A stretch of DNA of 61,631 nt, from the NCBI GenBank assembly GCA_045588575.1, contig JAZNEJ010000013.1:1-61631 (forward strand), given 5' to 3'. The stretch comes from RGIG5299 sp045588575 (GTDB lineage Bacteria > Bacillota > Clostridia > Oscillospirales > RGIG5299). The position numbers and the translations under genes were made by a program. The notes beneath the pieces were generated by a model. That model did not search any database and had not been told where the DNA came from. It saw only the letters and a program-made list of their open reading frames with translations. Shown here one piece after another: positions 1 to 6,851 of the stretch (position 1 is its first letter; every line of letters starts with the position of its first letter).

Positions 1-435
1 CGACGTGTAGAAAGGGTAGGTAATGAAATAGTTAATGGGGAACGAAAGAACCGCACAAATTGCCGCGCCCATAAACGAGCCTAAAAGAGCGCCTTTAATA
101 GTTCTGATTTTGCGGTAAATTATGCCTGCGGGCAAAACGAAAGCCGTGCCCAACAAGAAGTTGGCAAATTCTCCGACCATTGCGGTATTTGAAAAGAAAA
201 TAGCTTTGATAAGATTTTTAAGAAAACAAACCAAAACTCCCCAAGGACCGCCGTAGGCAAAAGAAACTATAAGAGAGGGCAAGTCGGAAAAATCAAGCTT
301 TATAAATGCGGGAACGAAAGGAACCGAAAGCTCAAGAAATTGCAGAACAACCGAAATCGCAACCATAATGGCGGTAAGGGTTAGCTTTCTGGTTATGTTA
401 ATTCCATACTTATCCTTTTTCAAAACAGAAGACAT
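1..435 (-). CDS. ribU: Riboflavin ECF transporter S component RibU (C-terminus off window)
   Basis: Membrane substrate-binding subunit that captures riboflavin and works with the shared ECF energizing module. The ATG at 435 follows an AGGTTTTTGTA Shine-Dalgarno region and reads 145 codons to the window edge. A short basic N-terminus leads into hydrophobic segments at about residues 17-38, 52-72, 90-106 and 114-140. The stretch KLDFSDLPSLI at 46-56 is typical of RibU. An FMN riboswitch and its own promoter lie directly upstream, which fixes the substrate more firmly than sequence alone. RibU is usually about 190 residues, so the last quarter is missing here. Confidence 0.88.
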   Translation of the reverse strand, partial: MSSVLKKDKYGINITRKLTLTAIMVAISVVLQFLELSVPFVPAFIKLDFSDLPSLIVSFAYGGPWGVLVCFLKNLIKAIFFSNTAMVGEFANFLLGTAFVLPAGIIYRKIRTIKGALLGSFMGAAICAVLSFPINYFITYPFYTS

Positions 436-452
436 TACAAAAACCTCCAAAA

Positions 453-481
453 AATAAAAAAATCCCCGCAAAAAAGCGGGG
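453..481 (-). terminator. Riboswitch-controlled intrinsic terminator before ribU
   Basis: On the minus strand CCCCGC/GCGGGG flank an A/T loop and are followed by a T-rich run. The hairpin lies between the FMN aptamer and the ribU Shine-Dalgarno, so it is the likely expression platform: FMN bound, transcription stops. Confidence 0.8.
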
Positions 482-501
482 CGCAAGACAAAAAAACGCT
501 A

Positions 502-617
502 AACTCTCACATCCGGACTATACCGTCGGTTACGGATTCGCACCGTATCATGCTCTCGCTCACGGACTTGTAGCTTTCGCTCATCACCGTCGGTGGAGAA
601 TTTCACTCCGCCCCGAG
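502..617 (-). promoter_or_regulatory. FMN riboswitch (RFN element)
   Basis: Read on the minus strand, the RNA starts with CTCGGGGCGGAGTG, continues through CACCGACGGT, GGTGCGAATCCGTAACC and CGGTATAGTCCGGATG, and ends with a GAGAG closing strand. These are the conserved RFN core blocks in the right order. It lies between the promoter at 629-657 and ribU. Confidence 0.95.
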
Positions 618-628
618 TTAACAGAAAT

Positions 629-657
629 ATTATATAACAACAATTTAAAAAAGTCAA
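629..657 (-). promoter_or_regulatory. SigA-type promoter of the ribU riboswitch transcript
   Basis: On the minus strand: -35 TTGACT (652-657), 17-bp spacer, -10 TATAAT (629-634). Transcription would begin just before the FMN aptamer. Confidence 0.8.
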
Positions 658-712
658 TAAAAGAGCAAAAAATAAAAGGAAAAAATTACGTTAAAAACTT
701 TAATAAATAACC

Positions 713-740
713 TTGACAATAAAAAAATAAGTGCTATAAT
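713..740 (+). promoter_or_regulatory. SigA-type promoter of the radical SAM operon
   Basis: -35 TTGACA (713-718), 16-bp spacer, -10 TATAAT (735-740). Predicted transcription start near 747 is immediately beside the SOS palindrome. Confidence 0.8.
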
Positions 741-747
741 ATAAACA

Positions 748-761
748 CGAACAATTGTTCG
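748..761. promoter_or_regulatory. LexA (DinR-type) SOS box
   Basis: CGAACAATTGTTCG is a perfect 14-bp palindrome matching the Gram-positive SOS box GAAC-N4-GTTC. It covers the predicted transcription start, where bound LexA would block RNA polymerase. This implies DNA-damage induction of the three genes downstream. Confidence 0.75.
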
Positions 762-786
762 GTTTTTATAAAAGGAGGCGCCGTAA

Positions 787-2064
787 TTGGATTTTGCAAA
801 AGTTTATCAAAAGCTTAAAATTTTAACAGATGCCGCAAAATACGATGCGGCTTGCACCTCAAGCGGAAGTGAAAGAAGCGGAAAAGAGGGGAATATAGGC
901 TCGGCGGTAAATTGCGGCATTTGCCACAGCTTTTCGGCAGACGGGCGCTGCATTTCGCTTTTAAAGGTTTTAATGACCAATATATGCGTTTTCGATTGCA
1001 AATATTGCGTTAACCGTCGCTCAAACGACGTAAAACGCACGGCATTCACACCCGAAGAGCTTGCGGAGCTCACAATGGGCTTTTATAAAAGAAATTATAT
1101 AGAGGGGCTTTTTTTATCGTCGGCGGTAATAAAAAATCCCGATTATACGGCGGAACTAATGCTTAAAACCCTAACGCTTCTTCGCGAAAACTACGGCTTC
1201 GGCGGCTATATTCACGCAAAGGCAATTCCCGGAGCGAATCCGCTGCTAACTGAAAAAATAGGCTTTCTTGCCGATAGAATGAGCGTTAACATAGAGCTTC
1301 CGTCTGAAAAAAGCCTTAATCTTCTTGCGCCCGATAAGCCTAAGAAAAACATACTTTTGCCAATGCGGCAGTTAAAGGAGCAAATTTATCAAAACCAAAA
1401 CGAAATAGTAAAATATCGCCATGCGCCCAAATTCGTGCCTGCGGGGCAGTCCACCCAAATGATAATAGGAGCAACTCCCGAAAGCGATTTCGACATATTA
1501 AAGCTTTCCTCGTCGCTTTATTCGACCTATAAGCTTAAAAGAGTATTTTATTCGGCATACGTTCCAACGGTTTCCGACACTCTTTTGCCATCAAGAGAAA
1601 CCGAGCCGCCGCTTTTAAGAGAGCATCGGCTTTATCAGGCAGATTGGCTTTTGCGTTATTACGATTTTTCTGCCGACGAGCTTTTAAGCGATAACGAGCC
1701 GAATTTAAATCCGTATTTAGACCCGAAATGCAGCTGGGCGCTTAAACATCCCGATTATTTTCCCGTTGAAATAAACACGGCGCCGAAGGAACTGCTTTTA
1801 AGAGTCCCCGGCATTGGAGTAAGAAGCGTCAACCGAATTCTTTATGCGAGAAGATGCGGCAAAATAGAGCTTTCCGCGCTTTCCTCGCTCGGCGTTGTAA
1901 TGAAAAGAGCAAAATATTTCGTAACCGCCAAGGGCAAATACGACGAGGCGATAAAAATAACCTCACCCGATATTTTAGAAGGACTTCTTTCCGAAACGGT
2001 GAAATCAAAAATAAAACAGTGCGCGGGCCAAATTTCCATTTTTGAGCCCTCGTTTCGCTGTTAA
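787..2064 (+). CDS. Radical SAM protein, putative DNA modification/repair (UDG-linked family)
   Basis: A 425-residue iron-sulfur enzyme predicted to cleave S-adenosylmethionine. C67-C71-C74 form the CxxxCxxC cluster motif; extra cysteines lie at 23, 43, 46 and 55. AGQSTQMIIGATPESD (219-234) is a typical internal radical SAM block. Residues 328-360 (INTAPKELLLRVPGIGVRS and following) form a helix-hairpin-helix DNA-binding motif. This matches the family annotated as a DNA modification/repair radical SAM protein that co-occurs with DUF4130 proteins, here the next gene. The TTG start at 787 is chosen because GGAGG lies 8 nt upstream. The SOS box at 748-761 fits a repair role. Substrate unknown. 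Confidence 0.85.
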   Translation: MDFAKVYQKLKILTDAAKYDAACTSSGSERSGKEGNIGSAVNCGICHSFSADGRCISLLKVLMTNICVFDCKYCVNRRSNDVKRTAFTPEELAELTMGFYKRNYIEGLFLSSAVIKNPDYTAELMLKTLTLLRENYGFGGYIHAKAIPGANPLLTEKIGFLADRMSVNIELPSEKSLNLLAPDKPKKNILLPMRQLKEQIYQNQNEIVKYRHAPKFVPAGQSTQMIIGATPESDFDILKLSSSLYSTYKLKRVFYSAYVPTVSDTLLPSRETEPPLLREHRLYQADWLLRYYDFSADELLSDNEPNLNPYLDPKCSWALKHPDYFPVEINTAPKELLLRVPGIGVRSVNRILYARRCGKIELSALSSLGVVMKRAKYFVTAKGKYDEAIKITSPDILEGLLSETVKSKIKQCAGQISIFEPSFRC

Positions 2065-2075
2065 GAGGTGATAAA

Positions 2076-2858
2076 ATGGAAGCAAAACAAAATATAATGC
2101 TTCTTTACGATAAAAGCTTCTTAGGGCTTCTTTCGGCAATATGGTATGTTTTAGAACAAAAAATAAACCCCTCGGCAATTTCATTTAAGGAACAGCTTTT
2201 TCCTTTTTTCAAGGAGATATCAATTAAAACCGACGAGAAAAAAGCAACCCGACTTATAAACGCATTGGATAAACGCATTTTTTCCGGCATATCTTCCAAA
2301 ATAAAGCTTATTTTTTTGTCCGATAGAGAAGATAAAGAGCTTTTAATTTTGGAATATATACGCTTCGGGCTTAAAAACGGGAAAAAAACCGAAAAAATGA
2401 TAGCTTGCGAGCCTGTTTTAAGCGCCGAAAAAACAGTAAAATCGGTTTTAAACGAGGCACACAGAATAAAAGGATTTTTAAGATTTTCCGAGCATTCTGG
2501 TATTCTGGCGGCAGAATGTGAGCCAAACGCATCGGTCTTGCCGCTGGTTGCAAATCACTTTTCAAACCGTTATCATAAAGAACGCTTTATAATATACGAT
2601 AAAAAACATGAAACGGTGTTAATAAGCGATGAAGGTAAAATAAGCTTTTTTGAAACCGAAAATTTTTCATTTCCCACGGCAAGCCCCGAGGAAAAGGCAT
2701 ACAGAATTCTTTGGAAAGAGTTTTACGATACCGTTTGCATTGAAGAACGAAAGAACGAAAAATGCCGCATAACGCATTTGCCAAAGCGTTTTTGGGGGAA
2801 TTTAACCGAAATGTCGGAACAAAACACGGTAAAAGCATTGAAAGAAGGAGAAAAATAA
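2076..2858 (+). CDS. DUF4130 (probable DNA metabolism) protein
   Basis: A 260-residue partner of the upstream radical SAM protein, 11 bp away and preceded by GAGGTG. The middle contains HRIKGFLRF (129-137). The C-terminal part has YRILWKEFYDTVCIEERKN and LPKRFWGNLTEM (209-246), the signature of the DUF4130 family, in some species joined to a uracil-DNA-glycosylase domain. No glycosylase domain is visible here. No signal peptide or membrane segment, so cytoplasmic. The biochemical role is unknown; the pairing with a HhH-bearing radical SAM protein and the shared SOS promoter suggest nucleic-acid damage handling. Confidence 0.8.
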   Translation: MEAKQNIMLLYDKSFLGLLSAIWYVLEQKINPSAISFKEQLFPFFKEISIKTDEKKATRLINALDKRIFSGISSKIKLIFLSDREDKELLILEYIRFGLKNGKKTEKMIACEPVLSAEKTVKSVLNEAHRIKGFLRFSEHSGILAAECEPNASVLPLVANHFSNRYHKERFIIYDKKHETVLISDEGKISFFETENFSFPTASPEEKAYRILWKEFYDTVCIEERKNEKCRITHLPKRFWGNLTEMSEQNTVKALKEGEK

Positions 2859-2897
2859 TAAATAATGTTAAAAAATCGGCAAAGAGAGGGAAGATAA

Positions 2898-3158
2898 ATG
2901 AATAATTTTTACATTGAAAGAGAAAGCAAAGAAAAAGGCAAGATACGCTATTTTTTAACAGAACAGCGAAAATTCATTGAAGATTACGGCATGGCAAACG
3001 TCTACGGAGTGAGATGTATAGCCGAAACGGGCGAAAGGGCAGAAGTAAAGGACATTTCCTGCTCCGAAAAGGAAGCAATCAACTTTATATCGTTAATTGC
3101 TTGCCAAAAGGTAATGCCAAACGAACTTTTGTTCACGCTTAGCAGGGTAATTAAATAA
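2898..3158 (+). CDS. Small DUF6514-like protein
   Basis: An 86-residue cytoplasmic protein with its own GAGGGAAG Shine-Dalgarno, 39 bp after the DUF4130 gene and before a shared terminator, so probably on the same transcript. It reads as one compact alpha/beta unit: a Y-x-I-E-R-E start, VYGVRCI in the middle, and a C-terminal CSEKEAINFISLIACQKV helix. It resembles the small clostridial DUF6514 family. No catalytic motif is seen and its function is unknown. Confidence 0.6.
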   Translation: MNNFYIERESKEKGKIRYFLTEQRKFIEDYGMANVYGVRCIAETGERAEVKDISCSEKEAINFISLIACQKVMPNELLFTLSRVIK

Positions 3159-3164
3159 AAAATT

Positions 3165-3198
3165 AAACCTCGAACATAATGCTTGTTCGAGGTTTTTT
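3165..3198 (+). terminator. Terminator of the SOS-linked operon
   Basis: Stem AAACCTCGAACA / TGTTCGAGGTTT with a short loop, followed by a T run. It closes the three-gene transcript before ctsR. Confidence 0.85.
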
Positions 3199-3302
3199 AA
3201 AAAAATAAAGAAAATTTAAGAAAAACATTGAAAAAAAGAGAAAAGAAAAGATATATAATAAAAAACAACCGAAAATTATTTCAAAATATTATAAAAAAAG
3301 AG

Positions 3303-3330
3303 TTGCAAAAAGCTGAAAAAAGAGTATAAT
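3303..3330 (+). promoter_or_regulatory. Promoter of ctsR-mcsA
   Basis: -35 TTGCAA (3303-3308), 16-bp spacer, -10 TATAAT (3325-3330). The CtsR operator lies just downstream, over the start site. Confidence 0.7.
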
Positions 3331-3339
3331 ATAATCAAA

Positions 3340-3356
3340 GGTCAAAGATAGTCAAA
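3340..3356 (+). promoter_or_regulatory. CtsR operator
   Basis: GGTCAAA-GAT-AGTCAAA matches the tandem heptad CtsR consensus RGTCAAA-NAN-RGTCAAA. It overlaps the predicted start of transcription, so ctsR should repress its own operon until heat or protein stress. Confidence 0.92.
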
Positions 3357-3376
3357 GTCAAAAAAAGAGGTGCCCA

Positions 3377-3832
3377 ATGCGTTCGAGTGATATAATTTAC
3401 GAATTTTTAAGAGAGCTTGCAATGTCGGAGGAGGGAGCAAAATTTCAGCGAAACGAGCTTGCCAACCGTTTTAACGTTGTTCCCAGCCAAATAAATTACG
3501 TTGTTTCCTCCCGTTTCACGCCCGAACAGGGTTACACCGTTGAAAGCGTAAGAGGCGGCGGCGGTTACATTCTTATTCGCCGAGTTTCAATGACAAACAG
3601 CGAAAAACTAATGCATATAATAAACTCTGTCGGAAGCTCAATCGACGGAAACACGGTTAGAATTTTTCTTTCCAATATGCTTTCTTCAGACCTAATCGGC
3701 GAAAAAGAGGCAAACGTAATGCAAGCAGCCGTTTCGGAAAGCTCGCTTTCGGGAATAATAAATCCCGATAAAGACAGAGTAAGAGCGAGAATATTCAAAA
3801 ATATGCTTATATCATTGGCAAATTATAAATAA
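3377..3832 (+). CDS. ctsR: CtsR, class III heat-shock repressor
   Basis: A 151-residue repressor of clp genes. The N-terminal winged helix covers about residues 1-70 and includes the glycine-rich wing RGGGGY (59-64), the temperature-sensing loop of the family; the C-terminal dimerization part follows. It is first in the operon and has its own operator at 3340-3356, so it is autoregulated. In B. subtilis the McsB arginine kinase inactivates or tags CtsR; no mcsB is found here, so release must rely on heat sensing or on another route. Confidence 0.95.
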   Translation: MRSSDIIYEFLRELAMSEEGAKFQRNELANRFNVVPSQINYVVSSRFTPEQGYTVESVRGGGGYILIRRVSMTNSEKLMHIINSVGSSIDGNTVRIFLSNMLSSDLIGEKEANVMQAAVSESSLSGIINPDKDRVRARIFKNMLISLANYK

Positions 3833-3847
3833 GAAAGGGAAATTATT

Positions 3848-4270
3848 ATGAAATGTATGCACTGTAAAAAAAGAGAAGCAACCGTTTATTACAGCGAAAT
3901 TATAAACGGAAGAGGATATGAAATAAACGTTTGCGAGGAATGCGCAAAGAAGCTTAATCTTAACGTTAAAATACCCGAATTTTCGGGTATGGGAACAAGC
4001 TGGGGAGGACTTTTTGAGCAAAATCCCTTTGCCGAGATGGTTGAAATGCTAAACCGTTTTGAACAAAGCTTTTTCCCCGAACTGTCGGTTAAAGAGGGAA
4101 GAAAGCTTTTTGAAAAAGCAGAAGAAAATAAAGAAAAAAAGGCCGTGGAGCCTAAAAATCAGCTGCAAATTTTACGTCGTGAGCTTAAAAAAGCGATTTC
4201 GGAGGAAAGATTTGAGGATGCAGCCGTTTTGCGAGATAAAATAAAGCTAATAGAGAAAAAAACGGCATAA
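3848..4270 (+). CDS. mcsA: McsA-like zinc-finger/UVR protein (short form)
   Basis: A 140-residue protein with CxxC pairs at C3/C6 and C29/C32 (one zinc site) and a C-terminal UVR coiled-coil motif (about 106-138, with FEDAAVLRDKIK). B. subtilis-type McsA is about 185 residues and carries a second pair of CxxC motifs; that part is absent here, replaced by a linker rich in Lys/Glu. It lies 15 bp after ctsR. McsA normally activates the kinase McsB, which is also absent, so the remaining role may be as a ClpC adaptor or CtsR modulator (inference). Confidence 0.85.
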   Translation: MKCMHCKKREATVYYSEIINGRGYEINVCEECAKKLNLNVKIPEFSGMGTSWGGLFEQNPFAEMVEMLNRFEQSFFPELSVKEGRKLFEKAEENKEKKAVEPKNQLQILRRELKKAISEERFEDAAVLRDKIKLIEKKTA

Positions 4271-4307
4271 ATCGGCAATATTTTCGTTAAAAATCGGGTA
4301 TAATTTT

Positions 4308-4341
4308 AAAAACCGACGAAGGCGGCTTCGTCGGTTTTTTT
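4308..4341 (+). terminator. Terminator-like hairpin between mcsA and clpC
   Basis: AAAACCGACGAAG / CTTCGTCGGTTTT with a 4-nt loop and a T run, ending 17 bp before the clpC start codon. Read as an intrinsic terminator it would separate or attenuate clpC expression from ctsR-mcsA. No clear second promoter is visible between it and clpC. Confidence 0.75.
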
Positions 4342-4357
4342 GAAAGGAATGATTAAA

Positions 4358-6811
4358 TTGTTTGAAAATAATTTCACCGAAAAGGCGTCAAATGTATTTC
4401 GCTCGGCAGTTGAAAGTGCCAAGGAATTGGGGCACGCCTACGTTGGAAGCGAGCATATACTTTTGGGGCTTTTGAGAGAAAACGGCGGTCTTGCACACAA
4501 CACGCTTTACGAAGCAAACGTAACCGTTGAGGACGTTATTGAGGTGATAAACGAAATTATAGGAACGGGAATTCCGTCGCTTGTAACAGCCCACGATTTA
4601 ACACCGCGAGCAAAGAAAATAATAGAAACCGCCTGCGCCGTTTCAACAAGAATAAATTCGGGCTACGTAGGCACCGAGCACATTTTGCTGGCGCTTTTAT
4701 CGGATGAAGATTCAAAGGCCTATGAAATTTTAATACGTCTTAACGTAGATACCGATGCCTTAACCGAAGCGGTTTACGACGCTATGGGAATAGAACTCAA
4801 CAAAGCGTCGCATAACGGAAAAATGCCGGCGGCATCAGGCGAGGCCGATAAGCAAACCGCAGTTTTGGATAAATACGGAAGAGACTTAACCATGCTTGCA
4901 AAGTCAGGCAAATTAGACCCCGTAATAGGTAGAGAAAAAGAGCTTGAAAGAGTAATTCAAATTCTTTCGAGAAGAACGAAAAACAATCCCTGCTTAATAG
5001 GCGAGCCGGGCGTTGGCAAAACGGCAATAGCGGAATATCTTGCGGAAGAAATAGTTAAAGGAAACGTTCCCGAAACGCTCAAAAACAAAAGGGTTTTCAC
5101 CTTAGATATAGCATCAATGCTTGCGGGTGCAAAATATCGAGGGGAGTTTGAAGAACGTTTTAAAAACGTAATAAACGAAGTAAAAAAAGCGGCAAACGTA
5201 ATTCTTTTTATAGATGAATTTCACACCATAGTCGGCGCAGGGGCGGCAGAGGGTGCGGTGGATGCGGCAAACATATTAAAGCCGTTTTTGGCAAGAGGCG
5301 AGCTTCAGGTAATTGGAGCAACCACCATAAACGAATACCGCAAAAATATTGAAAAGGACGCCGCTCTCGAAAGAAGATTTCAGCCCGTAACGGTTGGAGA
5401 ACCGAGCGAGGAAGACGCAATTTTAATCTTGCAGGGGCTTAAAGACCGCTACGAAGCGCACCACAAGGTAAAAATAACCGATGAAGCAATAAAAGAAGCG
5501 GTAATTTTATCGTCCCGATATATTCAAGACAGATTTCTCCCCGATAAAGCCATAGACCTCATGGACGAATCGGCATCGAGAGTAAGACTTTCCGAAAGCG
5601 AGCTTTCGCCCGAGGAACAAAATCTTGAAAAAGAGAGAAAACGGGTTATAATTGAGAAAGAAGCGGCGGTAAACAGTCAGGAATTTGAAAAAGCCGCAAA
5701 ATTGAGGGACGAGGAAAAAGAACTTTCCAAAAAGTTAGATGAGCTTAAAAAAGCAAAAAACGGCGGTGAAAAATGCGTAACGGGCGCCGATATAGCGTTA
5801 ACCGTTTCATCTCAAACGGGCATTCCCGTTTCGAAATTAAGCGAAACCGAAAGCGAAAGACTTTCCAAGCTTGAAGAAATAATTCATCAAAGAGTTATAG
5901 GTCAGGAAAAGGCCGTTTCTGCGGTTTGCCGCGCGGTAAGACGAGGCAGGGTGGGATTAAAAGACCCCAAAAGGCCCGTTGGCTCATTTCTGTTTTTAGG
6001 TCCCACGGGTGTTGGTAAAACAGAGCTTTCAAAGGCTTTGGCGGAAGCAATGTTCGGAAACGAAAAAGATATGATAAGGCTTGATATGTCGGAATATATG
6101 GAAAAACACACCGTTTCCAAGCTCATCGGCTCGCCTCCCGGTTATATAGGCTTTGATGACGGAGGCCAGCTTACCGAGAAGGTAAGAAGACGTCCTTATT
6201 CGGTAATTTTGTTTGATGAAATTGAAAAAGCGCATCCTGACGTCTTTAATATTTTACTCCAAATTTTAGACGACGGACAGTTAACCGATTCTCACGGAAG
6301 AAAAGTAGATTTTAAAAATACGGTAATAATAATGACCTCGAATACGGGAGCAAGAGTTATAACCGAGCCGAAAACCGTGGGATTTGCAAATTTAAGCGAA
6401 GAAAAAAGTTACGAGGATGCTCAAAAGAAAATAGAAGCGTCGGTTATGTCGGAGCTTAAAAAGGATTTCCGTCCCGAATTTTTAAATCGAATAGACGAAA
6501 TTGTAATTTTCAGACAGTTAACCGAAAAAGACATTTTAAAAATTGCAAAAAATATGCTCAAAGAGGTAACTTTAAGGCTTAAAAATCTTCCGATTACCGT
6601 TGAATTCGCCGAAAGCGTTTGCGAAGCTGTTTCGAAAGCGGGATTCGATAAGGTTTACGGCGCAAGACCTTTAAGAAGAGCAATTCAAACCGAAATTGAA
6701 GACCTTGTTGCAGCAAAAATACTCTCGGGTGAAATAGTAAAAGAAAAGGAATATGAAATGATTTATGAGGAAACCGAGGGTAAGGGCGAATATAAATTTT
6801 CGGAAAAATAA
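4358..6811 (+). CDS. clpC: ClpC, Hsp100 AAA+ unfoldase of the Clp protease
   Basis: An 817-residue unfoldase feeding proteins to ClpP. The N-domain has two repeats (about 1-145). The first AAA+ module has GEPGVGKT (about 215-222) and FIDEFHT; a coiled-coil middle domain with a UVR-like segment sits at about 410-470; the second AAA+ module has GPTGVGKTE (about 550). The TTG at 4358 is chosen: it gives MFENNFTEKASNVF, which matches family N-termini, and AAGGA lies 9 nt upstream. Earlier in-frame starts at 4340 and 4349 overlap the hairpin or the Shine-Dalgarno. No mcsB lies between it and mcsA. Confidence 0.95.
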   Translation: MFENNFTEKASNVFRSAVESAKELGHAYVGSEHILLGLLRENGGLAHNTLYEANVTVEDVIEVINEIIGTGIPSLVTAHDLTPRAKKIIETACAVSTRINSGYVGTEHILLALLSDEDSKAYEILIRLNVDTDALTEAVYDAMGIELNKASHNGKMPAASGEADKQTAVLDKYGRDLTMLAKSGKLDPVIGREKELERVIQILSRRTKNNPCLIGEPGVGKTAIAEYLAEEIVKGNVPETLKNKRVFTLDIASMLAGAKYRGEFEERFKNVINEVKKAANVILFIDEFHTIVGAGAAEGAVDAANILKPFLARGELQVIGATTINEYRKNIEKDAALERRFQPVTVGEPSEEDAILILQGLKDRYEAHHKVKITDEAIKEAVILSSRYIQDRFLPDKAIDLMDESASRVRLSESELSPEEQNLEKERKRVIIEKEAAVNSQEFEKAAKLRDEEKELSKKLDELKKAKNGGEKCVTGADIALTVSSQTGIPVSKLSETESERLSKLEEIIHQRVIGQEKAVSAVCRAVRRGRVGLKDPKRPVGSFLFLGPTGVGKTELSKALAEAMFGNEKDMIRLDMSEYMEKHTVSKLIGSPPGYIGFDDGGQLTEKVRRRPYSVILFDEIEKAHPDVFNILLQILDDGQLTDSHGRKVDFKNTVIIMTSNTGARVITEPKTVGFANLSEEKSYEDAQKKIEASVMSELKKDFRPEFLNRIDEIVIFRQLTEKDILKIAKNMLKEVTLRLKNLPITVEFAESVCEAVSKAGFDKVYGARPLRRAIQTEIEDLVAAKILSGEIVKEKEYEMIYEETEGKGEYKFSEK

Positions 6812-6845
6812 AAAAAGTACGACTGATGAACAGTCGGACTTTTTT
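6811..6845. terminator. Bidirectional terminator after clpC
   Basis: AAAAAAGTACGACTG / CAGTCGGACTTTTTT around a 5-nt loop. A and T runs on both sides let it stop clpC and the convergent gene at 6852-8516. Confidence 0.85.
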
Positions 6846-6851
6846 GCAAAA

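Noticed and set aside
787..2064. Spore photoproduct lyase
   Set aside because: The CxxxCxxC motif is shared, but the HhH C-terminus and the DUF4130 neighbour fit the DNA-modification radical SAM family instead.
4340..4357. Earlier clpC start codons (TTG 4340, ATG 4349)
   Set aside because: The first lies in the terminator stem tail and the second directly abuts the Shine-Dalgarno; TTG 4358 gives the family N-terminus and correct spacing.
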